In this document: positions 1 through 10,860 of the stretch, in pieces
Numbering within the stretch: position 1 is the stretch's first letter
Layout of the letters: the number at the start of each line of letters is the position of its first letter
NCBI GenBank assembly: GCA_949825065.1
Contig: OX463847.1
Span: 32,006,115 to 32,070,114, forward strand
Reading direction: 5' to 3'
Length of the DNA: 64,000 bases
Source: Odontocerum albicorne
Lineage: Eukaryota; Arthropoda; Insecta; Trichoptera; Odontoceridae
Position numbers and translations under genes: made by a program
Notes under the pieces: model-generated
What the model saw: only the letters and a program-made list of their open reading frames with translations
Databases searched by the model: none
Told to the model about the DNA's origin: nothing

Positions 1-285
1 ATATATATATATATATATATATCAAACCGTGCCCCTTGCGGGGTAAGCAGAGAGAACAGATCTCCACACTTATCTATCCAATCACACAACTTTCGCCTCC
101 TCCCCATTCATAACTTCTACCACAATCTGTTTTTTGATACAGCCATGTTTTCCTCGATCTACCTCTTATACGCACACTTTGCACTTTTAACTTGTATACT
201 CGCTAGGTCATTCTTTCGTTATTCATTCTTTCCATATATCCAAACTATCTGAAAGCTCCTTTTTTCATTCATTGACTATTTAGAG
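1..285 (-). mobile_element. LINE family 1, 3' end fragment with (AT)n terminus
   Basis: Read on the minus strand, this matches the 3' portion of the commonest LINE in the window. It carries the region around FGHVERMNEER, then a Gly/Arg-rich linker, then the recurring tail that reads roughly RRCMDVE..DVC..R..W..LSAYP. The tail ends in the (AT)n run at 1-22, which is the element's own 3' microsatellite. Frameshifts and stops show it is dead. The element probably continues past the window edge only as simple repeat. Confidence 0.7.
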
Positions 286-1204
286 ATGAAAATCAATACT
301 TCAACTGACGGATCTCTTTATGTAATATTATTAATATCGTGATTGTTGTCTCAATTATAATTGGATTGGGTATCAGACTTCCTTTGGAGCAGTAGCATGA
401 AACATCCAGATAAAAACAGAAGCTTATTTAAGTCGAAGTAAAGAGCGTCTCATTATGAATTCGCTACGCGTTCTTAGTTTTATGAACATTGTGTATTTAT
501 TAATTATCTGACATTATTTTTTTGAATGAATCTTCTAACACAATGACGTATCAACATGACCCCTGAGAGACATTGAATAGATAGTATTGATGCAACCTAA
601 TTTCTAGACCGTCTAATAAGGCACTGATAACTACAATATTTATATTGAAATCACGTATGTTCGCTGTTTATTTTTAGATCTGTTTACATTTATTATTAAC
701 ATTGTATATAAAATTATGTCTATCTGTTTTGTGTAACTGATAAGCAGACTGAAAGAAGAATTAAGGGATTGGAGCAACTAATCTTGTTGCTTTATTTACA
801 AAGTACTAGAAATGACAAAAGAATTTAAAAAATAAGTATGTCAAATAACCAACTAATATGTCTGAATATAATGTTCTGAATTTGAAATATAGTAAATCCC
901 CCTTATTCTCGGTTTCATTTTCCGCGGTGTCAGATAAGCGCGGTCAACCACGGTCGGAAAATTCAACCGTATCATCAGAAGGTCAAAAGTCGACTACCGC
1001 TACACCATAATGACTACCGCATTCACCTTACTTCATCGATCACCACATAATAAGAAGAAAAATAGGAGTGAGTAAAGTACGAAAAGATTTTTTGAAATAG
1101 AGCACATTCATATAACTTTTATTACAGTATACTCGTATTGTTGTACTCGTAACTAATCTATTTTCTCATTTTATAATTGTTGTTAATCTCTTACTGTGTT
1201 TAAT
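286..1204. other. AT-rich stretch without a recognised gene
   Basis: No coding frame or RNA gene is supported. A slightly GC-richer patch at about 920-1030 has several ACCGC and CGGT words but no recognisable structure. Two TACTCGTA motifs, at 1130-1137 and 1144-1151, lie six bases apart. Confidence 0.5.
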
Positions 1205-1650
1205 TTATAATTAAACACTAATGGGCATGTGTGTATAAATGCTGTAGAGACGCGTGCACGAGTGACAATGTATGTTAAGACAGAATACGGAATAAAGTGA
1301 TTAGGAATGAATGTAAACTTACTTTAATTAATAAAACGAAGAACACTATGAGATGGTTTAGGCACGTGGAACGAATGAATGAAGAAAGGCTTTTTATACA
1401 ATATACAGTGAAAGGCGTGATCGAGGAAGACAAAAAAAGTATTGTTGGATCAAAATAATGATATTTTGAACAAATGAAAAGTAAGAACTAAAAGAAATCG
1501 GAGGAGCTGTATGAGAAGGTGTATGGATGTAAATCACGTGAAATATATGTGTTGATATAGACAAGTTTGGCAATCTGTCATTTCGGTCTACCTCCGCTGG
1601 AAAACGGCGAAATGGTTTATATTTATGTGTGTATAAGAAAAAACACAGTA
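1205..1650 (+). mobile_element. LINE family 1, C-terminal RT fragment and tail
   Basis: The frame near 1345-1390 reads TMRWFRHVERMNEERL, the signature of the C-terminal part of this LINE's ORF2. After a decayed linker, the tail at about 1505-1600 encodes a degraded MRRCMDV-type motif. Stops and frameshifts are frequent. The fragment is 5' truncated, as expected from incomplete target-primed reverse transcription. Confidence 0.75.
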
Positions 1651-2984
1651 TGCGATTTCAGGCATACTGGGGGTCTTGACACGTATCTCTCGCACATATT
1701 AATATAATAAAAAAATAAACTTACATGTGATTCTCAAATTGTAACCTATATTAAAATGATACCACATAATTTTGCTTATGAAAAAAACTTTACAAAAGTT
1801 TCTACTGTTCCTTCAGGTGTTTCTGCCTCCAAGTATGTCAAACAACTGTCGTAATTAACATAAAAATAGCTAACAAATATCCAATTTAATGAAATAAAAA
1901 CATTATACATATTTATTTTCTTTTGTTTATAATAAAAACAAAAATATCAGCAAAAATCGAGCACTTTAAGTAAGCCATGTACTTCGCTGTGTTGTTGTTT
2001 GAAGAGCAAATTGTTACAAGGAAAAGTGTCACGGAAGCCGTTTGTATCGGCCTCCCAGCGTCAGCAATAAATATGGGCACTTTGCATTATCATCGCTCGA
2101 CTCGACTCGGCAATGGTGCCGCATGTACACTAATTCGTGCGAGGGACAAGGACGTTACTGGGGGGAAGTCAGCGTGATGTAACAGACTATTCCTTGTACT
2201 CTTATTGTCTATTCTGATTGTTTAAGACTGTTTTGGTGAAGTGCAATGTATTTATTTATTTAATTTACGACACAACAGTGTCTTTTATATACAAATTAAC
2301 ATATGACAAGTTATACAAGTACTTAAAATTATTGAAAAAAAATACAAACTTCATTTTAAACTACCATGGAGATACAAAAAGCAGTAGAAATAATAAAAAG
2401 AGCAATTACAAAGTCATTATATAAAATTATTTAATATTAATATGTATATTTAAATTCAATATATGTATGCATAGGTATATCACAAAATATTACAAAGTAG
2501 ACTTATGTAATTGTAGAAGACTTATTGTAAAGTGGTAAAGAACTTAGATTTGTTTTTAGTGGAACAACGCTTACACAGAAAAATAAGAATTGGATTTTTC
2601 GAGAATTTTATGGATAGATCTTGAGATATAGAAAACACATAGGCTCACTTGTAGAACGAGATGCCAGTTGCTTTGCAGAATCGACTTTGCCTTCTACATG
2701 TTGATGCACGGTTACTCAACTCCAGAGGCAAAGTAACATATATTGTCCTTAATATTTCGTTTATACTAGGTTATTTATATTAATAAAGGAGAGCACAAAG
2801 TTAGTAGCTATTTCTAAATATTGTTGTGATAGTCAGGCGAATACTACATATACTTATATTAAAAACATTAAAATTGTTGCAAAACTCATTTCCAAGTCTT
2901 TGCGTATGAATAATACGGGAGTTAATTATATATGTAGTGTAGCAATTTTCGGTATAAAAGGGATCTCCATAATGGTAAAATTTA
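1651..2984. other. Intergenic stretch with a GC-rich island at 1975-2180
   Basis: Most of this is AT-rich and featureless. At 1975-2180 a 200-base patch is clearly richer in G+C than its surroundings and holds an open frame of 66 codons (1977-2177), which I do not recognise. It could be a remnant of a GC-rich mobile element or a promoter-like island. Nothing in it decides between these. Confidence 0.4.
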
Positions 2985-3260
2985 GAACATATAACATAGA
3001 TACATAGCATCACGCCATTTCTATGTCGGTGTGGACAGTGAGGACAGAACGCTTACATTAAATCGAAGAAACATTTCCTCCACCTTCTCAACATATCAAG
3101 TTTTTAGCTCATATTCATTCTTAATAAATGCATTTCTTATTTCGTGATACGTCGATTACACCACATATTATATTAGTGCATGTATTTCCACTGCATTTAC
3201 TTGGTTCCTTTAATTCAAGTCCACGTTTCACTTCACGATTCTTAATGGGCCTTTTGACAA
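2985..3260 (-). mobile_element. LINE family 1, internally deleted fragment
   Basis: On the minus strand, 3110-3260 resembles the LYGSETWT...INAVEMRAL region of the LINE, and 2985-3060 resembles the terminal tail ending in an imperfect (TATC)n repeat. The segment that should lie between them is missing, so this is a deleted copy. Confidence 0.55.
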
Positions 3261-3734
3261 AGAGTAATGCACTAAGTGATAAAATTAAGAGGGAGGTGCT
3301 TACGTATGCATCATTGTATTATTTATGTTATACACACATTTATAACATAGTGCCATTCCTCTGTTGGTATTGGCGCCAAACTTTCTTTTATTTATTGATT
3401 AACGATACAATGTATGCTATAACAATAACGATAATAAAACAACGAGATTGAGTGCTTCATACATTACAAAAGACAGAATATACATATATAAAAAAAACTG
3501 ACAGTAAAAAATGCAGAGAAACAATCGTATTGAAAAAGTTAAATAATACATAAGAATGCAAGTAATTACATACGTCATACTCTCACAATAATGCAAAAAA
3601 ATCAACTATATTAGTCATCAACACAATATAGGGCTGTTCAAAGGCGTACAGGCCGCACTGCACAAAACCGGGAGTTACTCTTGACATCAATGTGAAAGGG
3701 GAATACACATGCGTACAAACAAAAATCAACCAGT
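3261..3734. other. No gene seen
   Basis: The stretch is AT-rich. Around 3632-3670 the words GGGCTGTTCAAAGG and GGCCGCAC loosely recall a hAT-type terminus, but no second end or 8 bp target duplication was found. Confidence 0.3.
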
Positions 3735-3875
3735 GCATACCACACCTTTTCTACAATGACATACTTCTCTCGTTTTTTTCACATCCATACGTCTACTTAA
3801 ATCTCTTATAGTTCATTCTGTTTCTATTACTCACCTTTCCTTCTTTCAAAATAAACCTTACTGACAAGTAATAAA
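3735..3875 (-). mobile_element. LINE family 1, tail fragment
   Basis: The minus strand carries the AAAGAAGGAAAGGTGAG word typical of the linker encoding ILKEGK, followed by a degraded tail. It is short and decayed. Confidence 0.5.
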
Positions 3876-4466
3876 ACTCCATGAGAAACTTCGAATTATT
3901 GGTTCTACTTGACACAGTGGCGTAACCTGTCGCTGAAAAGGAAAACTGAGTATTCCATCCTAGTCAATCGATTTTGCTTTAATACAACGCTTAAAATGTT
4001 TTATTTAAATGGAAAAATATTTATACTAAAAATACATTCGATATTCCAGATAGATAGGATGTCACTCGTGATTGGGCATGATTGTCAGCTATTCTGCGGA
4101 TGGATGACGTCTTGTCGTGTATTGATTTATAGTGTGCAAATTGCTAAATTTCAGCAAGCACCGTAGTATTGAAAGATCAAACCCAAAGTTCCGATAGCAA
4201 GGAGACCAAATTTCCAGGACGATTGGTAGGTTTAATCTGCTGCAGCCTTTCGATAGGCAGATTTTTTTTATAAATCGCTATTTTAGCGTTACTTAACAGC
4301 GTTAGAAAAAGTTAATTCAGATGTAAAACGGTACAAGAGTTAAACCAGTGCGAAAGTGAATCCGCCAGGAATCCTAACTGTTAGATCATGGTTGTCGACT
4401 TTTATTTAGCTCCAGAAAAGCACGTACCATTTCGAATTTCATATGTATAGGTATTAAAATATATTT

Positions 4467-4827
4467 GACGACTTCCGTAGTCTAGTTGGTAAAGTGCTCG
4501 ACTTCCACGCATAGGTTTTGGGTTCAATTTACGTTACTCGAAAAACAAAAAAAAGGTCCCAGTCTGGGAGAAGAGTTCTACTGATCTTGTACTCGTAAAA
4601 CTTGTTGCTCACACAATAGATTTGACGCTCGTGTGAGTGTTGTTGGCTTTTGACGTAGTATTGTTAACAAGTGCCATGAAAAACCGCGAGTTCCATGCCT
4701 ACTCCAGAGCTTATAAAACGCGAAGGTTCGATTGATGAGACTGACTACAATGTTGTCTACCGGCCACGCTCTCCAGTTTGTTCGAATCACTAGTTTAGAT
4801 AAGTTGAAGGGATATAATTTCATGTGA
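4467..4827 (+). mobile_element. tRNA-derived SINE, family B (long body)
   Basis: The head has an A-box-like TAGTCTAGTTGG and a weakened B box. It is followed by a CCCAGTCTGG segment and a body of about 250 bases that ends near GTTGAAGGGATATAATTTC. The same body occurs at 29579-29883 (+), 52964-53290 (-) and 59251-59425 (-), which defines the family. A TACTCGTA motif lies at 4590-4597. Confidence 0.7.
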
Positions 4828-4881
4828 ATGAAAAAACCATTTGCACTTAGGATGTTAATACGCTATTTTATTTCATTATTA

Positions 4882-5100
4882 GTATTGTATTGCATTATAC
4901 TTTCATTGTATACAGTACAACCTGGTGGACTTATCGCCATGCGGGGATATTTTCCAACCAACCAGAAGGATGGGAAAGAGGCCTTACGTGAAAACCAGAC
5001 TAGAATCCTTTTTAAAAAACCTGGTTTCGAACGGGAATCGAACCCGCAACCTCAGGGTTGAGAGACAAGCGTCTTACCAACTAGGCCACAAAGGTCGTCT
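4882..5100 (-). mobile_element. tRNA-derived SINE, family A, nearly full length
   Basis: This is the best-preserved family A copy. On the minus strand it runs as follows: A box TGGCCTAGTTGG, anticodon-like region, B box GGTTCGATTCC, a TTCTAGTCTGGTTTTC segment, AAGGCCTCTTT, a GGTTGGTTGGAA segment, CCACCAGGTTGTACTGTATAC and an AATAC-type tail. Both polymerase III promoter boxes match the consensus. The body is not tRNA, so it is a SINE rather than a tRNA gene. Confidence 0.85.
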
Positions 5101-6604
5101 TATTATTATTAGTGTTAGATAAGCAAATATAGGTATTGTATTATGATACATAACAATTAGAATGACAATTTGCTACAAAACAAGATAAAATTAATTTAAC
5201 GAGTACTTTAAAAGATTAGTGATAAACTTTATCGTGCACGAACTTAATATGTATTATATTATCCTAATGAAGCGAATTCCCGGAACCGGAAATATTTTTC
5301 GTTATCAACTTAATTATCTTGAATAAAATTTTCCGAGTTTTTCAAACTGACCTTACGTAACACTCCACTGCATCCAAAGGTTCAATGTCAGCCGTACCAA
5401 AGCGGGAAATCACAATTGTTTGATGTGAAACAATTAAATAGATGGCAAGTACAATAAAACGTGACCTTTTTACCAAAGAGCTTATCAAACAAAGAAGCTC
5501 TTATAAAAAATCATTTTTCAGCACTCAAGTATTCTAGTCAACAAAATACACATTTTGACTTGTGGTTGACATTAATTTCCGTCAACACAAACGGTTCTGA
5601 TTTATGATTGACTTCCTGATCTAACACCGATAATCATGATAAAATCTTACATTACATCTAGTATATGATATACCGAATTAAGGCAAGATTTGATTAGGTA
5701 GTGGAATCATGCTTCAAAGTCAAATGCATACAAAAAAGATATACAGTTGATTCTCAATTAGGAAAACCATTACCTGAATAATCTCCGCTAGAAAAACCTT
5801 TTTTTTTTAAACTTTAAAGTACACAAAATAATACTCCGCCCCTTTTATATAAAAAATGACAGCAAAGAAGTTTGTGTTTTTCTTATCTGTTCGCTTTTTT
5901 AAATTGGTACTAAGCAGATTTCACAATATGGTATATGCTTAGGAAATGTAAAATTAACACCGGGACTAAAAAACTCACCAAAAAATATTTAAATATCAAC
6001 AAAAAAAAATAAACATAAAACTAGAGCACATGGCTAAGTGACGTGAAAATACAATATTGAGGGTATAAAATACGAGTATAAACTATAAATAGTGGATAGT
6101 AAATTAACCGCAATACACACGTGGTTTTAATTTACAATTTGATGCGCTCGCCCGCTTGCAGGCAAACACTGAATCTAAATGTACTCAAATAATAATTTAC
6201 AAAGTCATCGACCTTCTTATCGATGACTTGTTTACAATTTCGCTAATTTTATTATCTATGTCATATAACTAATTTTGCCAGTTTAATTTTTTGGTGCATA
6301 TTGTATTATGTAGTCGAATGAAAAAAAAAGTTTTTTTTTTCATTTTACATAATATTTCGAAATGCTAAATTGAAATCCGCAGCCCGGTTAATTCGACCCT
6401 GGATAATTTAGAACCCACTTTACTCAAACCAAACAACATCAAAATTTGTTAAACTGATGGTCCACAACAGTATATTAAACATTGGTGTATTTATCATATT
6501 TAAATGTTTAGTAAATTCTACACATGACCAAATAGGCTCAATGCCTATTAAATATGAGAAAGCTGACTTATCCACACAATTCACATATAAACCATCCAAC
6601 AAGC
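5101..6604. other. AT-rich stretch without a recognised gene
   Basis: Several homopolymer runs and short frames are present, none convincing. A TACGAGTA motif lies at 6071-6078, and the short inverted repeat CATCGA...TCGATG lies near 6206-6224. Confidence 0.4.
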
Positions 6605-6895
6605 CCGAGCTATAGTCGCTTGTGAGAGATTCCTGGAACTGTGAAGAATATGCAGTATATCCATGAATGACAAAATGCGAATGATGTAATTAAAGATGGG
6701 TCTGAGCAAAAACCGATATAATACTTTGGGAAAAAGGAGCATATTGAAGAGGTTTGAAGATGTTGAACGGATGGGCACGAAAAACTAACTAAACAAATTT
6801 ACAACTTATGTGGAGGTGGAGGTCTGTCCTTTCTGCCTAGTTCAAAATGGATATCGCTTGATGGTATGTATGTAAGTTCAAGTATGTATGTAAAT
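6605..6895 (+). mobile_element. LINE family 1, RT C-terminal fragment and tail
   Basis: Translation in shifting frames gives ILKRFEDVERM near 6740-6775, corresponding to LRWFGHVERM of better copies. The terminal tail ends in a (TATG)n repeat at about 6864-6890. The copy is heavily decayed. Confidence 0.6.
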
Positions 6896-6912
6896 ATAAA
6901 TATGAAATATTA

Positions 6913-7147
6913 TAATTTATTTTTAACAAACACTGTTTATTCCACTTTTTTATGACGGTATAACCCTACCGGTTTCAAGGCTTTCACCTCATCTTCAGGG
7001 GAGTACAAACAAGACTGAAGATGAGGTGAAAGCCTTGAAACCGGTAGGGTTATACCGTCATAAAAAAGTGGAATAAACAGTGTTTGTTAAAAATAAATTA
7101 CAATGTCTTTAAACCTCCACAACGTTAATGCCTTAACTATAAACAAC
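6913..7147 (+). mobile_element. Foldback unit with perfect 86 bp arms, Penelope-terminal-repeat-like
   Basis: Arms 6913-6998 and 7015-7100 are perfect reverse complements (86 of 86) with a 16-base loop. A 47-base unique tail follows to 7147. The unit is bounded by an exact 13-base direct repeat, ATATGAAATATTA, at 6900-6912 and 7148-7160, which is its target duplication. The right arm carries CTGAAGA (7015-7021), GAAAC (7037-7041), a CGGTA/TACCG stem and GTC (7057-7059), resembling the hammerhead-like motif in the terminal repeats of Penelope-like elements. An AATAAA lies further along the arm. A diverged copy is at 16621-16863. Confidence 0.75.
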
Positions 7148-7160
7148 ATATGAAATATTA

Positions 7161-8908
7161 ATTTAGTAATCCGAAATGGTTAACATTTTCAGCTTTATAT
7201 TTCAATATGTATAATTTATGGATCCTACCACGAGAAATAATCTAGGTGTTTGTGTTTTGGACGAAACTATGCCTATGCACACATCAAACAATAAAAGGTT
7301 TGGTTATTTAAAAATAGTTTTATTTTAACGATTATTTGCTAAAATTAGTTTCTTTCGGTGTATTTAACCTAGCCTCAAAAACTGATACCAATTGTCCTAA
7401 TAAACCAAAAGATTAAGTAAGGTCATAGGACAACGGAAATTACGATAAAAAATTATATATTTATTGTGTTTTTGGCACAATGTGGATAAATTTGTAATTT
7501 TACCCTCATTTGTTTGTTTATTTAAATAAAAATAAATGAATATAACAATTTAATAACTAATTAGTGGGAATTATAATACTTATACTAAAAAAACGAGATT
7601 AGTAACATATGTAACCATAGGAAGTCGTTGTGTCCATATTGGACACACATTTTATTTATTGAGTTTTAATACGAATACCTATGAAGGCAAGAACATACAT
7701 TCATATACGTACAAATTAAGGGAAATCTAAGGACATCTCAAGTTAAGTTAAGTTGAGAAGACTGGTTTGAGCCAAATACACTGCGAGAGCCGACGCATCT
7801 AAAATATCCAGACTAATATTCGATTGACTTCCCGCGGGAAGAAAGCCTCTTTATTTTACATTTAATACATGTACAACAACCCAATAACATCAACTATGAT
7901 AAATCCACAGTACAAGAAGAAAAAAAAAGTCTAAATATATTAACAACAACAGGAACAAAAATTCTTGTGTTTTTTCTGTGAAATGGCTAAGTTATACCCA
8001 CAAAGTTTATTAAGGAACTCAATTCTCAATTTATGCACCGCGATATAGAAGAAATCGATATCCGAAAATTCATTCAACAAGGTCATTCCATAATAGCTCA
8101 CTTCGTTAATATGCCACCGAAAACATCTTAATTCACGATGGCGTAAATAATTGTCAGATAAATTAATGAATATATTGTTAATCTACAACAAGTTCGCTAT
8201 TTTTCCCGTTAACAACTTGTATATGTACAAAGAGGTGAGTAGATGTATTATTATGCTTAAGGGGAAATATATATGCTTACTCTTTCAAAAATGTGGGATA
8301 AAAACCAATAGCCTTGTCCAATTAGTGCAGATGTTCTAAGAAAATGGCTGTCTGGAGATGCAATGGAAGTTCGTTATAGATTTCAATAGTTTACATCACT
8401 ATAGGAGGAAGGACAAGAAGAATGCAGTTCATTGTAAAAAAATATCGATTGATTTTATTGCCATATAACAATATTTTACGAATAGCCATAAAAATGTTAC
8501 ATAAATTAGCCACAATTGTTGATACACATATTGCGGAAGGAAAGTGACAACCTTGACAAGCTGATGTGGACTGGAAGTGTAAAAAGCAAACGGAGGTGAG
8601 GCCAAACTATTCGATAGCACCCCTTTGACGGATTGATTTGAAGAAAAGAGTGACGGGTTGCGCGCTTTAGGAAGCCTTTTAAAAAAATAGAAACAGTAAG
8701 GTCGTAGAAGGGGTTAGTCACCGTGATTGTGCTTCTCAGAATTTCAGAAACGACCAAAATAAGTAGAAAGGATAAAATAGAATACATACTCGTAATATTA
8801 AGGCTATGTAAAAGAAACCCTATATTAACTTATGAAAGACACAATTATAATTTTATAGCTTATTTTGTTGTTTCATGTATTATACTTATTTACTCAATTG
8901 ACAATGAA
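7161..8908. other. No recognised gene
   Basis: AT-rich sequence with short frames only. The best antisense frame (8506-8787, 93 codons) has no motif I can identify. A TACTCGTA motif lies at 8787-8794. Confidence 0.4.
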
Positions 8909-9122
8909 CTCTGTCGTCTAATTGGTTAGACGTACGAGTATGTGTTCCATTCAGGAATTGCCTATTTGAAATCCGTTGGCACCCAGATTTAAAAAAAAAA
9001 ATTCCAATCAGTTTTTCTCTTGAAGTTTATTCAAAACTTTTCGGGTATGTTGAAAGAGATTACCACATTGAAATAAACCCGATAGGTTGTACTGTATACA
9101 ACGAAAGAGTAATTCAATACAA
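8909..9122 (+). mobile_element. SINE family A copy carrying a 6-base scar-like insertion
   Basis: The copy aligns along the whole family: CTAATTGGTTAGACG head, CCCAGATT, a long A run, and the CCCGATAGGTTGTACTGTATAC end. After GACG the family reads CCTGTCTTCC. This copy reads TATGTGTTCC, but only once TACGAG is removed. The extra hexamer gives TACGAGTA at 8933-8940. Confidence 0.75.
8933..8940. other. TACGAGTA, candidate transposon excision scar inside a SINE
   Basis: The motif is exactly six bases longer than the aligned SINE sequence at this point and has the form TA-CGAG-TA. This is the scar expected after a TA-inserting element whose ends begin CGAG leaves, as described for Minos. The flanking SINE sequence aligns without gaps on both sides. 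Confidence 0.55.
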
Positions 9123-9757
9123 TTATCGCGACAAACGCGTATACTACTAATCTTTATTTGTTACGAAAGTAGTTCATACATAAAATGTGTAACTGAAATC
9201 ATCTTACATTACAAATGAGTAATCTATTGACCCAATTGAAAAAAAGTTTGATAAAGTGTTTTTTTTTTGTTATTTTAATCATCATTATTGTTATTGTATG
9301 ATCGACAGACAATGAATTTTGTTAATATCTACAATACATCAAGTCAATTGTTGAAAAACAGGGGAAAAGTAAAGAATACCTCATTAAAATAATAAGCAAA
9401 TGAAACAAAACACCTCTAAAACAGCTCTTCTTGGTTTGTGTGTAACAACGTGCCTCGACGTTTTTAAATATCAGTACTGACAGCATTATTAGGCAGTTTG
9501 TAAAATGATTCCACTATTCCACTAAGAGTTTTAATTAATGTCCTCTCAGATATGTCAAAGAAACTTTCTGGCAAAGTTCTAAACAATCATAATGACTATT
9601 CAAAATCTTATTATATACTTTCTTGCTGTACATTAATTATTGTTTTATTTCTGCTGCCAACTTAATGCATATTCATTGTTTTAAATGATATATTTAATAT
9701 AAAATTTTGTGATGCAAGTACAAATTTAACATTATTATTATCTTTAAATATACTTAA
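9123..9757. other. No gene seen
   Basis: AT-rich sequence between two SINE copies, with a few homopolymer runs and no repeat that I could match elsewhere in the window. Confidence 0.4.
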
Positions 9758-9933
9758 GCGGTCTTATTGCCATGTGACAGTCTCTTCCAACCGACTAGAA
9801 AGATGTTAAAGAGGCCTTAAGTGAAAACCAGACTGGAATCCTTATTAAAAAAATCTGGATTCCAGCGGGATTTGAACTCACAACCTCCGGGTTGAGAGAC
9901 AGGCGTCTTACCAACTAGGCCACGGAGATCGTT
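9758..9933 (-). mobile_element. SINE family A, 3'-truncated copy
   Basis: On the minus strand it has A box TGGCCTAGTTGG, the TTGAACTC form of a decayed B box, the duplicated CCAGTCTGG segment, AAGGCCTCTTT, and ends near AATAAGACCGCT. The terminal GTACTGTATAC block and pentamer tail are missing. Confidence 0.8.
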
Positions 9934-10628
9934 AGAGTTTTCAAAATTAGAAGGTTGTATTTTAATCAGTAATATCAAAATTTAAATCGCGTTGGAACTA
10001 TGTAGACAGTGGTGATGTTAAAACTCAAATATATCGTAATTCGAATGAAGAGAACACGATAATAAATAAATTACATTTCAGATAATTGATGTATTTTTTA
10101 ATTCATAAAATTGTTTATAGCGCAACTCATTTACAAAACTAATAAAATATTAAAAATCAAATAAATCTACATAACTATGATTAAATAAAGTAGAAAAAAC
10201 ATTTACATGTAATTGGCATTGCAGAAGTATTTTCATCACTTGTGAAAAAAATCAATTAAATTAACAATATATTTTGTGTTCAAATATCTGTTTTCAAATC
10301 AAATCTTGTTTAATTTTACAAAAAATATTGAAAACAAACCATTAGAGTTTTTGGTTGGACGATGTGTAAAAACACGTATTTTAGCAATAAATTATATACT
10401 TGTAAAAAAAATAAGAAAAAAAATATTAATACCGAAATCTTTGAAATACAAAAATTAGATTTTTATGGATATTAACATTGTCAATACTCATAATTCACAC
10501 CAACTGAAGGATGTTAATTCAAACAAATTGATATGGTAATTCTTATTTACAAATTATCAAAAAAATGGCGCGAAAATTTACAAAAACATAAACAAAGAAC
10601 AAAACTGAAATAAGGTAAGGTAACTCAC

Positions 10629-10860
10629 CGATTAAGTTGATATTAATATCTGTTTATATTTTTTCACCAATCTTCTCGTGGATCTTCTCAAGTAACACAA
10701 CACAAAGCAGCACGTTTCAAGTTGAATGTTTTTATTTGCATTCAACCTTGATAAAGCACTCATTGTTTATGACGACTTGATCCGCTGAAAAGGCACTCAC
10801 AGTAGTTTTGTTTTCGTTTTCAATACAAGCGCAGCACTACGCGGTAGGCGCGTATTTAAA
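10629..10860 (-). promoter_or_regulatory. Possible promoter and noncoding first exon (minus strand)
   Basis: On the minus strand a TATTTAAATA box (about 10853-10862) is followed by a G+C-rich patch and about 200 bases with fewer long A/T runs than the flanks. These end in CG|GTGAGTTA, a textbook splice donor whose intron would begin at 10628. The stretch contains a short frame of 43 codons, which may be an upstream ORF. No downstream exon was recognised, so this is inference from signals only. Confidence 0.25.

Noticed and set aside
4882..5100. Possible tRNA gene, because A and B boxes match closely
   Set aside because: The sequence after the B box does not close an acceptor stem, and the same head recurs with a shared non-tRNA body in about ten places, so it is a SINE.
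7015..7060. Active hammerhead ribozyme
   Set aside because: The core boxes are present, but stem II has unpaired bases next to both boxes and stem I pairing is not evident. I keep it only as a hammerhead-like motif.
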